From an uncultured Desulfuromonadales bacterium (lineage in GTDB: Bacteria > Desulfobacterota > Desulfuromonadia > Desulfuromonadales > Geopsychrobacteraceae), in NCBI GenBank assembly GCA_945787335.1, contig CALZHR010000020.1, positions 1 through 52,775 on the forward strand: 52,775 nt of DNA, written 5' to 3'. Positions 37,594 through 45,441 of this stretch are shown here, one piece after another. The stretch's first letter is position 1. Each line of letters begins with the position of its first letter. The position numbers and the translations under genes are program-made. The notes beneath the pieces were generated by a model. It saw only the letters and a program-made list of their open reading frames with translations. It searched no databases and was not told where the DNA came from.

Positions 37594-39831
37594 ATGTCGA
37601 ATCACCCCAGCCGCCACCCCGGCAGAGAAAACCTGCGCCTGAAAGTTCTGCTGCCGATGAGCATCGGCCTGCTGGTCTTTCTTGGCCTCTACACGGCATC
37701 GACCTCCTGGTACCTCAACCGCGAGATCTATCGCGATCTGAACAGCACCATCAACGATATCGATCGCCGTTTTCAAGAACTGCTCGACCACCGGGCGGAA
37801 CTGATGACGATTCAGCTGCAGCAGTTCTCCGCCGATGAAAACCTGCAACATTTGATGAGTCTCCGGGACCGGGACGGCCTGCTGAGCGCCACGAAAACGA
37901 ACTTCTCCCGTCTGCTTTCCCAGATGCATATCTCCCACTACTACTTCCACACTCCGGATAAAAGTGTTTTTCTCCGGGTTCACGACCCGCCCCGTTACGG
38001 AGATCGCATCACCCGCCACACGCTGCAGCAGGCGGCGCAGACCGGACTCCCCGCTTACGGCATCGAACTCGGCCCCTTGGGCACCTTTACCCTGCGGACC
38101 GTGATCCCCTGGCGAAAGGATGGCCGGCTGCTCGGCTATCTCGAACTGGGCCAGGAGATCGAACAGTTGATCGAGCGGTTCTTCAGGCAGGAGGAAACCG
38201 TCCTGTTCCTGACCATCGATAAAAAATATCTGATACGTGACCAATGGGAAGCGGGCAGTCGCATTTTCGGCAAAAATTACGGTTGGGACCAGCTCACCAA
38301 TAAAGTCATCGTGCAGATGTCACATCCGGACATGCTGCCAGCCCTGCGCGAAACCCTGGAAATGTCGGAAGGGCATCCCGCCCATACCATCAAGGTCGAA
38401 TACAACGATCGTCAGTTCCAGGGGCTCAGCCTGCCACTCTCCGACGCCATTCGGCGCGACATCGGCGAGTTTCTGGTTCTGCATGATGTTACGGCCGATC
38501 TGACCGATTACCGCAACGCGGTCAATTTCTTTATCGTCCTTTGCCTGGTGCTCGGGGGTGGCTTTCTGTTCTTCACCGCCATGGTGCTGAGCAAAACCGA
38601 GTCCCAACTCGACACTACCCAGGCCAAGCTGCTGAACGAAATGCAGAAGGTGCAGGAGACCAATCTTCAGCTGGGCTCCGAGATCGAAGAACGTAAAGCC
38701 GCCGAAAAAGCCCTGAGCCAGGCCCACGACGAGCTGGAAGCGAGAGTTCAGGAACGGACCGAACAACTCTGGCTGTCCCTCGAACAGACCCGGCAGGCCC
38801 GCAAGCAGTTGACCGGAATCGTGACCTCGGTCGCCGACGGGCTGATCGTCACCGACCTGGAAGGTACCCTTCAATTGATCAATTCCAGCGCCGAGACTCT
38901 GTTCGAATGCGTTGAAGAGCACTGCCTGGGAGAACCGCTGAAAACCATTATCAAAGATCCGGCGTTGCTCAAACGGATGGAAGAGGCTTTGGCCCGGCAG
39001 GAAAGTGAGCAGCGGATTGATTTTACGCAGATGACCCAGGATCTTCAGAAGCCGCTCTTTCTCCAGGCCAGAACCTCGGTGGTCAGTGGCCAGAATGGTG
39101 AGACCGTTGGGATGATTTTTCTGCTTCAGGACATCTCGCACGAGCGGGAAATGGAACGGATGAAAAGCGAATTTATCAGCACCGCGGTGCATGAGTTGAG
39201 TACACCGCTGACCGCCATCATGGGCTATTCGGAACTCCTGCTCTCGGGTCAGGAGTTCAATCAGGATGACAATCGGGAATTTTTATCGATCATCAATGAA
39301 AAGGCTGATTTTCTCACCGGCCTGGTCGGAGAGATGCTCGATATCAGCCGCATCGAGTCGGGCAAACCGCTGGAGCTGAAAATCCAGCGACATAAAGTCA
39401 GGGAGCTGTTCGAGCGCCCGATCCACCACTTCAAACACTTTTCCGAAAACCACCAGTTCAGCGTCGAAATCCTGGAGGCAGAGATGACGCTGCCTTGCGA
39501 CAAGGAGAAAATCTGGCAGGTGATGGAGAATCTCTGCAGCAATGCGGTGAAGTACTCACCCGGCGGGGGGGAGATCACCATCAGCGGCCGTCCGTTTGAG
39601 AACGGCTACCAGGTGACTGTCAGCGATCAGGGAATCGGCATGACCAAGGAGCAGCTCACTCGGGTGTTTGAAAAATTCTACCGCTGCAACCAATCAGATA
39701 CATCGGTCGGCGGCACCGGACTGGGAATGACGATCGTCAAAAGCATCATCGATGCCCATGACGGGCAGATCTGGCTGGAGAGCGAACTCGGCCAGGGTAC
39801 CAGCGTGCATTTTGTCCTGCCGAACGGATAA
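37594..39831 (+). CDS. Membrane sensor histidine kinase with PAS domain
   Basis: 745 residues. A membrane segment near 12-35 and another near 305-335 bracket a periplasmic sensor of about 270 residues. A coiled coil (about 340-400), PAS domain (about 405-515), HisKA with His533 (STAVHELSTPLTAIMG), and HATPase with DQGIGM and GGTGLGMTIVK follow. It has no receiver, so a separate regulator, not visible here, is its partner. It is 60 bases downstream of the ATPase and likely cotranscribed. The ribosome-binding site is weak. Confidence 0.93.
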   Translation: MSNHPSRHPGRENLRLKVLLPMSIGLLVFLGLYTASTSWYLNREIYRDLNSTINDIDRRFQELLDHRAELMTIQLQQFSADENLQHLMSLRDRDGLLSATKTNFSRLLSQMHISHYYFHTPDKSVFLRVHDPPRYGDRITRHTLQQAAQTGLPAYGIELGPLGTFTLRTVIPWRKDGRLLGYLELGQEIEQLIERFFRQEETVLFLTIDKKYLIRDQWEAGSRIFGKNYGWDQLTNKVIVQMSHPDMLPALRETLEMSEGHPAHTIKVEYNDRQFQGLSLPLSDAIRRDIGEFLVLHDVTADLTDYRNAVNFFIVLCLVLGGGFLFFTAMVLSKTESQLDTTQAKLLNEMQKVQETNLQLGSEIEERKAAEKALSQAHDELEARVQERTEQLWLSLEQTRQARKQLTGIVTSVADGLIVTDLEGTLQLINSSAETLFECVEEHCLGEPLKTIIKDPALLKRMEEALARQESEQRIDFTQMTQDLQKPLFLQARTSVVSGQNGETVGMIFLLQDISHEREMERMKSEFISTAVHELSTPLTAIMGYSELLLSGQEFNQDDNREFLSIINEKADFLTGLVGEMLDISRIESGKPLELKIQRHKVRELFERPIHHFKHFSENHQFSVEILEAEMTLPCDKEKIWQVMENLCSNAVKYSPGGGEITISGRPFENGYQVTVSDQGIGMTKEQLTRVFEKFYRCNQSDTSVGGTGLGMTIVKSIIDAHDGQIWLESELGQGTSVHFVLPNG

Positions 39832-39858
39832 TTAGGACACAGTTCCTCGCGCTTGCCC

Positions 39859-40644
39859 CTAATCGCTCTGACGCTGTTTTCGTAACCATCCAAGCGCAGC
39901 AAGCCCAACCCCGAGGAGCAAGAGACTCGCAGGCTCCGGGACCGGTGCGGGGCTGTCCGCGCTGCCTCCCTCGGGCGCTGTGTCTTTGCTCAGGCCATCA
40001 GTAAATTCGCCATCGGGTTCGTCAGAAAAACTCGTCAGACGTTCCTCTTCCCCTTCGAATTCGGGAAGGACGAACCCTTCAAGAACGAATTCAACTGGAG
40101 GCGGTTCATCAATGGCCCCGCCGCCACCACTTCCGCCACCGCCACTCCCCCCACCTGCGGCAAAGCTGAAATCGCCCGAGCCGACCGAGCTGCCACCACT
40201 TACGTAGCGATAGGGCTCTAAAGTATTGGATGTGGGGTTGCTATGGACCTGAACGATCGAGTCAAAACCGTTCAGACGATAGGCGTGATAAGAGGAGTTT
40301 TCGAAATCGAGGTCAAAAACGTACTGGTCTTTGCCATCTACGTTCAGGAACAAATCCCCGAAGGGCACAGGCGGCTGGGCAGCATGATCAAATTCCGCAC
40401 CTGCAATCGAACCAGTCAAAGTCAGCCTGTTGTCAACGATACTGCCGGTGAGACTTACAAGAGGTTCAGCTATATGACCTGGTACGGGCGCTTCAACCGT
40501 TGACGGCTGAAACCATTTCAGTGAGATCTCGTGAAGCCCGTCACTGAAATTCAGCTCCGTACTCGAACTGAAAACGTAAGCACCAGCGGCAATGATGCAC
40601 GCTGAAACCACCACGGTTACATAATATAAAACCTGTTTATACAT
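39859..40644 (-). CDS. PEP-CTERM exported protein
   Basis: 261 residues. The N-terminus is a signal peptide or anchor (VTVVVSACIIAAGAYVF). The C-terminus carries the exosortase sorting signal VPEPASLLLLGVGLAALGW followed by RKQRQ, the classic motif-TM-basic arrangement of PEP-CTERM proteins. In between, a beta-rich domain (LTGSIVDNRLTLTGSIAGAEF) is followed by a Gly/Ser linker of about 15 residues and an acidic Pro-Glu-rich stretch. It should be cleaved and exported to the envelope or matrix by an exosortase encoded elsewhere. A sigma-54-like promoter lies upstream, consistent with PrsR-type control reported for PEP-CTERM systems. Confidence 0.9.
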   Translation of the reverse strand: MYKQVLYYVTVVVSACIIAAGAYVFSSSTELNFSDGLHEISLKWFQPSTVEAPVPGHIAEPLVSLTGSIVDNRLTLTGSIAGAEFDHAAQPPVPFGDLFLNVDGKDQYVFDLDFENSSYHAYRLNGFDSIVQVHSNPTSNTLEPYRYVSGGSSVGSGDFSFAAGGGSGGGGSGGGGAIDEPPPVEFVLEGFVLPEFEGEEERLTSFSDEPDGEFTDGLSKDTAPEGGSADSPAPVPEPASLLLLGVGLAALGWLRKQRQSD

Positions 40645-40795
40645 GAGGAACTCCGTTTAGCTGTAACAGACAACTCACTCCATGAATCATTGTCAGCTGC
40701 TCGCTCCTCTTAATAATAAAGGCCAAAGGATATCCCCCCGGCCCATAAATCAACATAATAAATGTTTCAATCTTTATACCTTACGCTATTACCCA

Positions 40796-40811
40796 AGCAC
40801 AGAATGTGCCG
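40796..40811 (-). promoter_or_regulatory. Sigma-54-like promoter for PEP-CTERM gene
   Basis: On the minus strand CGGCAC, five bases, GTGCT give GG and GC dinucleotides exactly 10 bases apart, the invariant sigma-54 spacing, each hexamer with one mismatch. Part of the match sits in a small palindrome (GCACA-GAA-TGTGC), so coincidence is possible. Confidence 0.5.
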
Positions 40812-41045
40812 GCTGACAACTCAACAACCTCCTGGAATAAAATGATTTTCTATGAAATATATGGAAAAGCTGACTTCACAAATTTAAAGATCAGCGAATC
40901 AAGTAATTTATAGATTTTTAATTAAGAGATTGTCGCCTTCAACCTGCCCACAATATTGACCTTATTATTTATGTACATTCAGCAGAAAGTGATTCCGAAC
41001 TTAGAAATACACTGCAGCTAGCCCTTTGTCGGTTTTCTTTACGGC

Positions 41046-41077
41046 AAAAAGCCGGGTGCAGCTTGCCCCGGCTTTTT
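41046..41077 (-). terminator. Terminator after serC
   Basis: AAAAAGCCGGG (41046-41056) pairs with CCCGGCTTTTT (41067-41077) around a 10-base loop, with a T-run on either strand. It begins 28 bases after the serC stop and ends the aroF-serA-serC run. Confidence 0.88.
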
Positions 41078-41104
41078 GCTGTCGCAATGATATTTATCAA
41101 CCGC

Positions 41105-42196
41105 TCAGCCGTTATTTTTCTCGAACTCCCGCATAAAGCTCGCCAGGGTTTCGATCCCTGCCAACGGCATCGGGTTGTAGATCGACGCCCTGATACCCCC
41201 GACATTTCGGTGCCCCTTAAGAGCATAGAGCCCCGCGGCCCCTGCTTCTTTGAGGAATTTTGCTTCCAACTCCTCGCTCGGCAGGTTGAAGCTGACGTTC
41301 ATGATCGAGCGGTGCTCAGGGTGGGCGACGCCGCGGTAGTAATCGGAAGCGTCAATCACCTCGTAGAGCTGCGCCGATTTCTCGATATTGCGCTGTTCAA
41401 TCGCCGCGACTCCCCCCTGCTCCTTGAGCCATTCCAGTACCAGCTTGGTGGTGTAAACGGCAAAGGTGTTGGTGGTGTTGGTCAGCGAGTTGTCGGCCGC
41501 CGCCTGGGTGTAATTGAGCAGGCACGGCGTCTGCTCGCTGGCCTGACCAAGCAGGTCTTCGCGGATGATCACCATCGCCATCCCGGACGGGCCGAGGTTC
41601 TTCTGCATCCCGGCGTAGATCACGCCGAACTTGCTGTAGTCGACCTGCCGCGAGAGGATCTCCGAGGTCATATCGGCAATCAGCGGCACCTCGCCGGTCT
41701 CCGGAAACTGGTTCCAGCGGGTGCCATAAATAGTGTTGTTGCCGGTGATGTGCACATAGGAAACGTCATCGGTGAAGATCGCCGGGTTGTAGGCGGGAAT
41801 CCGGTCGTAGTTGCTCTCTGCGCTGCTGGCGGCAATCTCCAGGTTGCAGAACGCCTTGGCATCTTTGGCCGCCAGCTTGGCGAAGTTGCCGGTCTCGAAA
41901 TAGAGACAGCGCTTGCCCGGCTTGCGCCCGGCAAGGTTGAGCGGCAGAGCCGAGAACTGCATGCGCGCGCCGCCGTGAATAAAGAGAATCTTGTAGTTCT
42001 CCGGCAGGTTGGTCAGCTCACGGAACAGCGCCTGCGCCTCTTCGAGAATCGCAACAAATTCTTTGGCCCGGTGGCTGATCTCGATCACCGAAACCCCCAT
42101 GCCGCGATAATCGAGCCACTCCTGCTGAATCTTCTGCATCACCGGTTCCGGCAGCATGGCCGGCCCGGCACCAAAATTGTAGACTTTATCCGCCAT
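41105..42196 (-). CDS. serC: Phosphoserine aminotransferase
   Basis: 363 residues, full length. It is a PLP enzyme converting 3-phosphohydroxypyruvate and glutamate to phosphoserine. The N-terminus VYNFGAGPAMLPEPVM, the internal GVSVIEISHRAKEF, and GVIYAGMQKNLGPSGMAMVI with the PLP-binding Lys are all typical SerC segments. It is the last of four genes (aroF, a small Cys protein, short serA, serC), 31 bases after the short serA that would supply its substrate. Reading through the aroF attenuator would tie serine genes to Phe-sensing control; that is inferred. Confidence 0.97.
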   Translation of the reverse strand: MADKVYNFGAGPAMLPEPVMQKIQQEWLDYRGMGVSVIEISHRAKEFVAILEEAQALFRELTNLPENYKILFIHGGARMQFSALPLNLAGRKPGKRCLYFETGNFAKLAAKDAKAFCNLEIAASSAESNYDRIPAYNPAIFTDDVSYVHITGNNTIYGTRWNQFPETGEVPLIADMTSEILSRQVDYSKFGVIYAGMQKNLGPSGMAMVIIREDLLGQASEQTPCLLNYTQAAADNSLTNTTNTFAVYTTKLVLEWLKEQGGVAAIEQRNIEKSAQLYEVIDASDYYRGVAHPEHRSIMNVSFNLPSEELEAKFLKEAGAAGLYALKGHRNVGGIRASIYNPMPLAGIETLASFMREFEKNNG

Positions 42197-42227
42197 CAGA
42201 ATTCTCCTCCGTCAGAAGCAATTGCGC

Positions 42228-43403
42228 TTATAAAATTCGGGCGCTGATCACGCCCTCGATCGCTTCGAGCGCCGGCACCAAGTCATCCTGCGGCTCCCGC
42301 TCGATATCGATCAGGTTGTAGGCAACCTCGTCGCGGCTCTTGTTGATCATGTCGGCGACGTTATGATTACGATCGGCCAGGACCGAGAGGATCTGGCCGA
42401 GCATCTTCGGCACATTTTTGTTGATGATCGCCAGTCGGCAGACGCCGCTGCGTTCGAGGGACGTGTTGGGGAAATTGACCGAGTTCCTGATGTTGCCGTT
42501 CTCCAGAAAGTCGATCAGCTGATTGGCGATCATGATCGCACAGTTTTCCTCCGCCTCGGCGGTACTTGCTCCCAGGTGCGGCATCAGGATCACATCCTCA
42601 CGCCCGATCAGCTGCGGCATCGGAAAATCGCTGATATAGCTGCGCAGTTTGCCGCTATCGAGCGCCCTGAGGATCGCATCCGTCTCGACCAGTTTCTCCC
42701 GCGAGAAGTTGAGCAGCACCGCCCCCGGCTTGAAACTTTCGGCCAGGTCCCGGTTGATCAGGTTGCGGGTCGCCTCCAGCACCGGCAGGTGCAGGCTGAC
42801 ATAATCGGAGCGGGAGAGCAGGGTCTGCATGTTCTCGATCCGCTCGACATCGCGCGACAGCCGCCAGGCCGCTTCGACCGACAACGCCGGATCGAGGCCG
42901 AGAACCTTCATGCCGAGCATCAGACCGGTTTCGGCCACCAGCGAACCGATCGCGCCCAGGCCGACCACGCCTAAGGTTTTCCCCGCCAGTTCACTGCCGC
43001 CGAACTGCTTCTTGCCCTCCTCCACCAGCTTGTGCAGCGGCTCTTCGGCGAGCCCGACTCCCTGCTGGCGAACATAATTGATGCCACCGAGGATATCCCG
43101 GCCGGAGAGCAGCAGGCCGGCGATGACCAGCTCCTTGACCGCGTTGGCGTTGGCGCCCGGGGCATTGAACACCACGATGCCGCGTTCGGTGCAGTCGGCC
43201 ACCGGAATATTATTGACACCCGCCCCGGCCCTGCCGATGGCGGTCACCGTATCGGCGATCGCTTCCGGAACCAGGACATGGCTGCGCAGCATGATGGCAT
43301 CGGGGTGGCCGATCTCCGAAGCCACTTCATACCTGTCGCGGGAGAATATTTCCAGCCCTTTGACCGAGATCTTGTTGTGGGTCAGAATCTTATACATGAA
43401 CAT
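42228..43403 (-). CDS. D-3-phosphoglycerate dehydrogenase, short paralogue with ACT domain
   Basis: 391 residues from an ATG with AGGAGG upstream. NAD-binding GLGAIGSLVAETG, the catalytic Arg in LLNFSREKLV and His in MPHLGAST are present. At the position of the usual EEP Glu the sequence is DFPMPQ, a trait I recall from a Firmicutes-type PGDH subgroup. The intervening domain of long SerA is absent; an ACT-like domain is at about 320-391 (KNVPKMLGQILSVLADRNHNVADM). Directly upstream of serC, it is the likeliest serine-pathway enzyme of this operon. It gives this window two PGDH genes, one long with its own promoter and one short in the aroF run. Confidence 0.9.
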   Translation of the reverse strand: MFMYKILTHNKISVKGLEIFSRDRYEVASEIGHPDAIMLRSHVLVPEAIADTVTAIGRAGAGVNNIPVADCTERGIVVFNAPGANANAVKELVIAGLLLSGRDILGGINYVRQQGVGLAEEPLHKLVEEGKKQFGGSELAGKTLGVVGLGAIGSLVAETGLMLGMKVLGLDPALSVEAAWRLSRDVERIENMQTLLSRSDYVSLHLPVLEATRNLINRDLAESFKPGAVLLNFSREKLVETDAILRALDSGKLRSYISDFPMPQLIGREDVILMPHLGASTAEAEENCAIMIANQLIDFLENGNIRNSVNFPNTSLERSGVCRLAIINKNVPKMLGQILSVLADRNHNVADMINKSRDEVAYNLIDIEREPQDDLVPALEAIEGVISARIL

Positions 43404-43481
43404 CCTCCTGAGAGCGGCAAAAGAAGAGACAAAACGAGGTTCTACAATGGATACCGGCCCCTGTCAATCAACAGCGGGGGA

Positions 43482-43766
43482 CTATTTGACCACCTTCAGC
43501 CGGCCATGCCCGCCACCACCGGCCGGCTTGTCCGGATCATCCTCGGGCGGTCGCTTTTCGGCCTGCGAAGCCGGCTCCGGCTCGCCGATCTGCGGCAGGC
43601 TGCCGTCGGTCAACATCTGACCGACAGCATTGGCAATGGTCAGGCACTGTTTCATGCAGACTTTGTAGGCCGGACACTGCGTGCAGTCGGCCTCACCGCC
43701 GGCGGCACGCAGAGCATGCACAACCAGCTCGACACTTTCCAGCTGTGACAACGGAACGAAAAACAT
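43482..43766 (-). CDS. Small cysteine-cluster protein of unknown function
   Basis: 94 residues. Four Cys at 28, 31, 37 and 41 (CTQCPAYKVCMKQC) sit between two short helices (ESVELVVHALRAAGG, LTIANAVGQML), a spacing that could bind Zn or an Fe-S cluster. The last 35 residues are disordered, Pro/Glu/Gly-rich. It begins 27 bases after aroF and precedes short serA by 78 bases, so it is an operon member. I do not recognise the family. Confidence 0.7.
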   Translation of the reverse strand: MFFVPLSQLESVELVVHALRAAGGEADCTQCPAYKVCMKQCLTIANAVGQMLTDGSLPQIGEPEPASQAEKRPPEDDPDKPAGGGGHGRLKVVK

Positions 43767-43793
43767 CCTGCCTCCTTCGCTCTTGGATCAACC

Positions 43794-44819
43794 TCAACCG
43801 GCCAGCTCGCGGCCGGCCACTTCGACAAAGCCGCGCAGCTTGGTCATCAGCTCCTGAAATTCGCTCGGCCGCAGCGACTGCGGACCATCGCTGGCCGCTT
43901 CCTCCGGGCAGGGATGCACCTCGACCAGCAGGCCGTCGGCGCCGGCGGCAGCTGCGGCATAACACATCGGCGCCACCAGATGGGCATGCCCGGTGGCATG
44001 GGAGGGATCGATCATCACCGGCAGGTGGGTCTGCTGTTTGAGCACCGGCACCGCAGAGATATCCAGAGTATTGCGGGTGGCGGTTTCAAAGGTACGGATG
44101 CCCCGCTCGCAGAGGATCACCCGCCGGTTCCCCTCGGAGAGGATATACTCGGCACTCATCAGAAACTCCTGGATGGTGGTCGCCATCCCCCGCTTGAGCA
44201 GGATCGGCTTGTCAAGCTGGCCGAGCATCTTCAGCAGCGCGAAGTTCTGCGTGTTGCGGGCGCCGACCTGCATCACATCGGCGTATTTCGCCACCAGCTC
44301 GACATCGCGCGGGTTGACCACCTCGGTGACGATCGGCAGCCCGGTTCTCTCGCGCGCTTCGGCCAGCAGCTTCAGGCCATCCTCCTCCATCCCCTGAAAA
44401 GAGTAGGGGCTGGTGCGCGGCTTGAACGCCCCGCCCCGCAGCAGGCGGGCACCTGAGGCCTTGACCTGCTCCGCCGTCTCGCAGATCTGCTCCCGGCTCT
44501 CCACCGAGCAGGGACCGGCCACCACGATGAATTCCTTGCCGCCGATTTTCAGGCCCGGCTCAATCTCCACCTCGCTCGGCTGCGGTTGCACTTCGAGGCT
44601 GGCCAGCTTGTAGGGCTTGAGGATCGGCACGACCCGTTCGACACCCGGCATCGACTCAATTTTCTGCAGCTTCTCCTTGCCCCGCTCATCACCGACCGCG
44701 CCGACCACGTTGCGGGTTTCGCCGTGGATCACGTGCGGCTGGTAGCCAAGCTCGACAATTTTCTTCTCCACCGCGGCCAGGGACTCATCGGAAGCCCCCT
44801 TTTTCATGACAATGATCAT
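43794..44819 (-). CDS. aroF: 3-deoxy-7-phosphoheptulonate (DAHP) synthase, type I beta
   Basis: 341 residues. Residues about 1-75 form the ferredoxin-like regulatory extension typical of the Thermotoga-type class (MIIVMKKGASDESLAAVEK). The TIM barrel has AGPCSVESREQ, RGGAFKPRTSPYSFQG, and PVMIDPSHATGH. It condenses PEP and erythrose-4-phosphate, the first step of aromatic amino acid synthesis; the tkt gene at 48 kb makes erythrose-4-phosphate. Upstream on the minus strand (44859-45056) lies a Phe-rich leader peptide and two tandem terminators, indicating transcriptional attenuation by Phe. The ATG has AGGAG nine bases upstream. Confidence 0.97.
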   Translation of the reverse strand: MIIVMKKGASDESLAAVEKKIVELGYQPHVIHGETRNVVGAVGDERGKEKLQKIESMPGVERVVPILKPYKLASLEVQPQPSEVEIEPGLKIGGKEFIVVAGPCSVESREQICETAEQVKASGARLLRGGAFKPRTSPYSFQGMEEDGLKLLAEARERTGLPIVTEVVNPRDVELVAKYADVMQVGARNTQNFALLKMLGQLDKPILLKRGMATTIQEFLMSAEYILSEGNRRVILCERGIRTFETATRNTLDISAVPVLKQQTHLPVMIDPSHATGHAHLVAPMCYAAAAAGADGLLVEVHPCPEEAASDGPQSLRPSEFQELMTKLRGFVEVAGRELAG

Positions 44820-44858
44820 TTTCCTCGCTCCTTTTCGCCATGTTTGGCGGGAAAAGGC

Positions 44859-44887
44859 AAAAGGCCGTCCGGTGTTCCCGACGGCCT
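44859..44887 (-). terminator. Second tandem terminator in aroF leader
   Basis: AGGCCGTC (44880-44887, minus reading) pairs with GACGGCCT (44862-44869) around a 10-base loop, followed by TTTTGCCTTTT, 40 bases before the aroF ATG. Its 5' arm repeats a 7-base segment (GGCCGTC) of the leader coding sequence, so an alternative pairing is available. Confidence 0.75.
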
Positions 44888-44902
44888 CAAATTTTATACT
44901 AC

Positions 44903-44948
44903 AAAAAAGAAAACCATGGGAGAACCGTTTAGCCGTTCTACCATGGTT
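44903..44948 (-). terminator. Attenuator terminator of the aroF leader
   Basis: On the minus strand AACCATGGTAGAAC (44935-44948) pairs with GTTCTCCCATGGTT (44912-44925), 13 of 14 base pairs with one mismatch, around a short loop. It is followed by TTCTTTTTT. It begins 25 bases after the leader peptide stop. Confidence 0.85.
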
Positions 44949-44972
44949 AGATGTGTTCGAAGCTCCTGCTCC

Positions 44973-45056
44973 TTACAGACCCGTTCCCCTGGCAGACGGC
45001 CGGAAAAAGCCGCTAAACCAAAAGAAAAAGCTGTTAAAAAAAGCAGTGCAGGTCAT
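44973..45056 (-). CDS. Phe-rich leader peptide controlling aroF (pheL-like)
   Basis: A 27-codon frame on the minus strand, ATG 45056 to TAA 44973-44975, with AAGGTG seven bases upstream. It encodes Phe at positions 6, 7, 10, 11, 12, 14, 17 and 18 and Trp at 13 (core AFFNSFFFWFSGFF): eight Phe in thirteen residues, as in PheL-type attenuator peptides. The mRNA downstream can form mutually exclusive structures. A segment at 44990-44999 (CCGTCTGCCA) can pair either with the Phe-codon region (TGG and GCGGC at 45009-45020) or with the 5' arm of the terminator (44933-44943, ten pairs with one bulge). Stalling at Phe codons should favour the second pairing and read-through. Too short for ordinary gene finding. 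Confidence 0.9.
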   Translation of the reverse strand: MTCTAFFNSFFFWFSGFFRPSARGTGL

Positions 45057-45084
45057 CTTCGCTCACCTTTTATAAAGTCAGGCG

Positions 45085-45114
45085 ATTCTAAACGGGAAAG
45101 ATCGCGTAACGCAA
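45085..45114 (-). promoter_or_regulatory. Candidate promoter for aroF leader
   Basis: On the minus strand TTGCGT (45109-45114), 18 bases, TAGAAT (45085-45090), about 30 bases before the leader ATG. The -35 is weak. Confidence 0.45.
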
Positions 45115-45207
45115 GGACTTTCTTGGAGCCCCCAGCTGCAGCTTTCCACGCCCTTGTGCCAGCATGTCAAGAGCACAAAAACAGAAGGAGAAAGCGGCTA
45201 TTTTTTC

Positions 45208-45236
45208 TTGACAGTCGCCGACCCATCCGCTATAAA
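45208..45236 (+). promoter_or_regulatory. Consensus sigma-70 promoter for tRNA-Phe
   Basis: Perfect TTGACA (45208-45213), exactly 17 bases, TATAAA (45231-45236). Initiation near 45243, seven bases before the tRNA. Confidence 0.92.
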
Positions 45237-45249
45237 CGGGTCTCGCTTC

Positions 45250-45325
<76 letters not shown>

Positions 45326-45335
45326 GTAAAGAATT

Positions 45336-45369
45336 AAGGGACCCGTGATTCATTCACAGGTCCCTTTTT
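45336..45369 (+). terminator. Terminator after tRNA-Phe
   Basis: AAGGGACC (45336-45343) pairs with GGTCCCTT (45359-45366), with an inner GTGA/TCAC stem, followed by T residues to 45369. It separates the tRNA from pepF. Confidence 0.9.
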
Positions 45370-45441
45370 CTTTGCGCCGGCCTGCAGTAGAATTCTCTCG
45401 CTGATTACTCTTGCTATCTTACTTCATCCACAGGAGCCGTT

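Larger units (their letters stand above)
40645..41104. other. 460-base AT-rich gap upstream of PEP-CTERM gene
   Basis: Markedly lower GC than its surroundings. It contains the sigma-54-like promoter at 40796-40811, a leader of about 140 bases to the PEP-CTERM ATG (GGAG ribosome-binding site), and the serC terminator at 41046-41077. Between 40812 and 41043 no gene, palindrome or riboswitch motif was recognised. Confidence 0.6.

Noticed and set aside
40110-40180. Gly/Ser run in the PEP-CTERM gene as a tandem-repeat array
   Set aside because: It is a coding low-complexity linker within an intact frame, not a DNA repeat array.
44891-44917. Short frame with three Phe codons immediately before aroF (minus strand, ATG GTT TTC TTT TTT ...)
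   Set aside because: The Phe codons are the T-run of the attenuator terminator; it lacks a ribosome-binding site, unlike the leader at 44973-45056.
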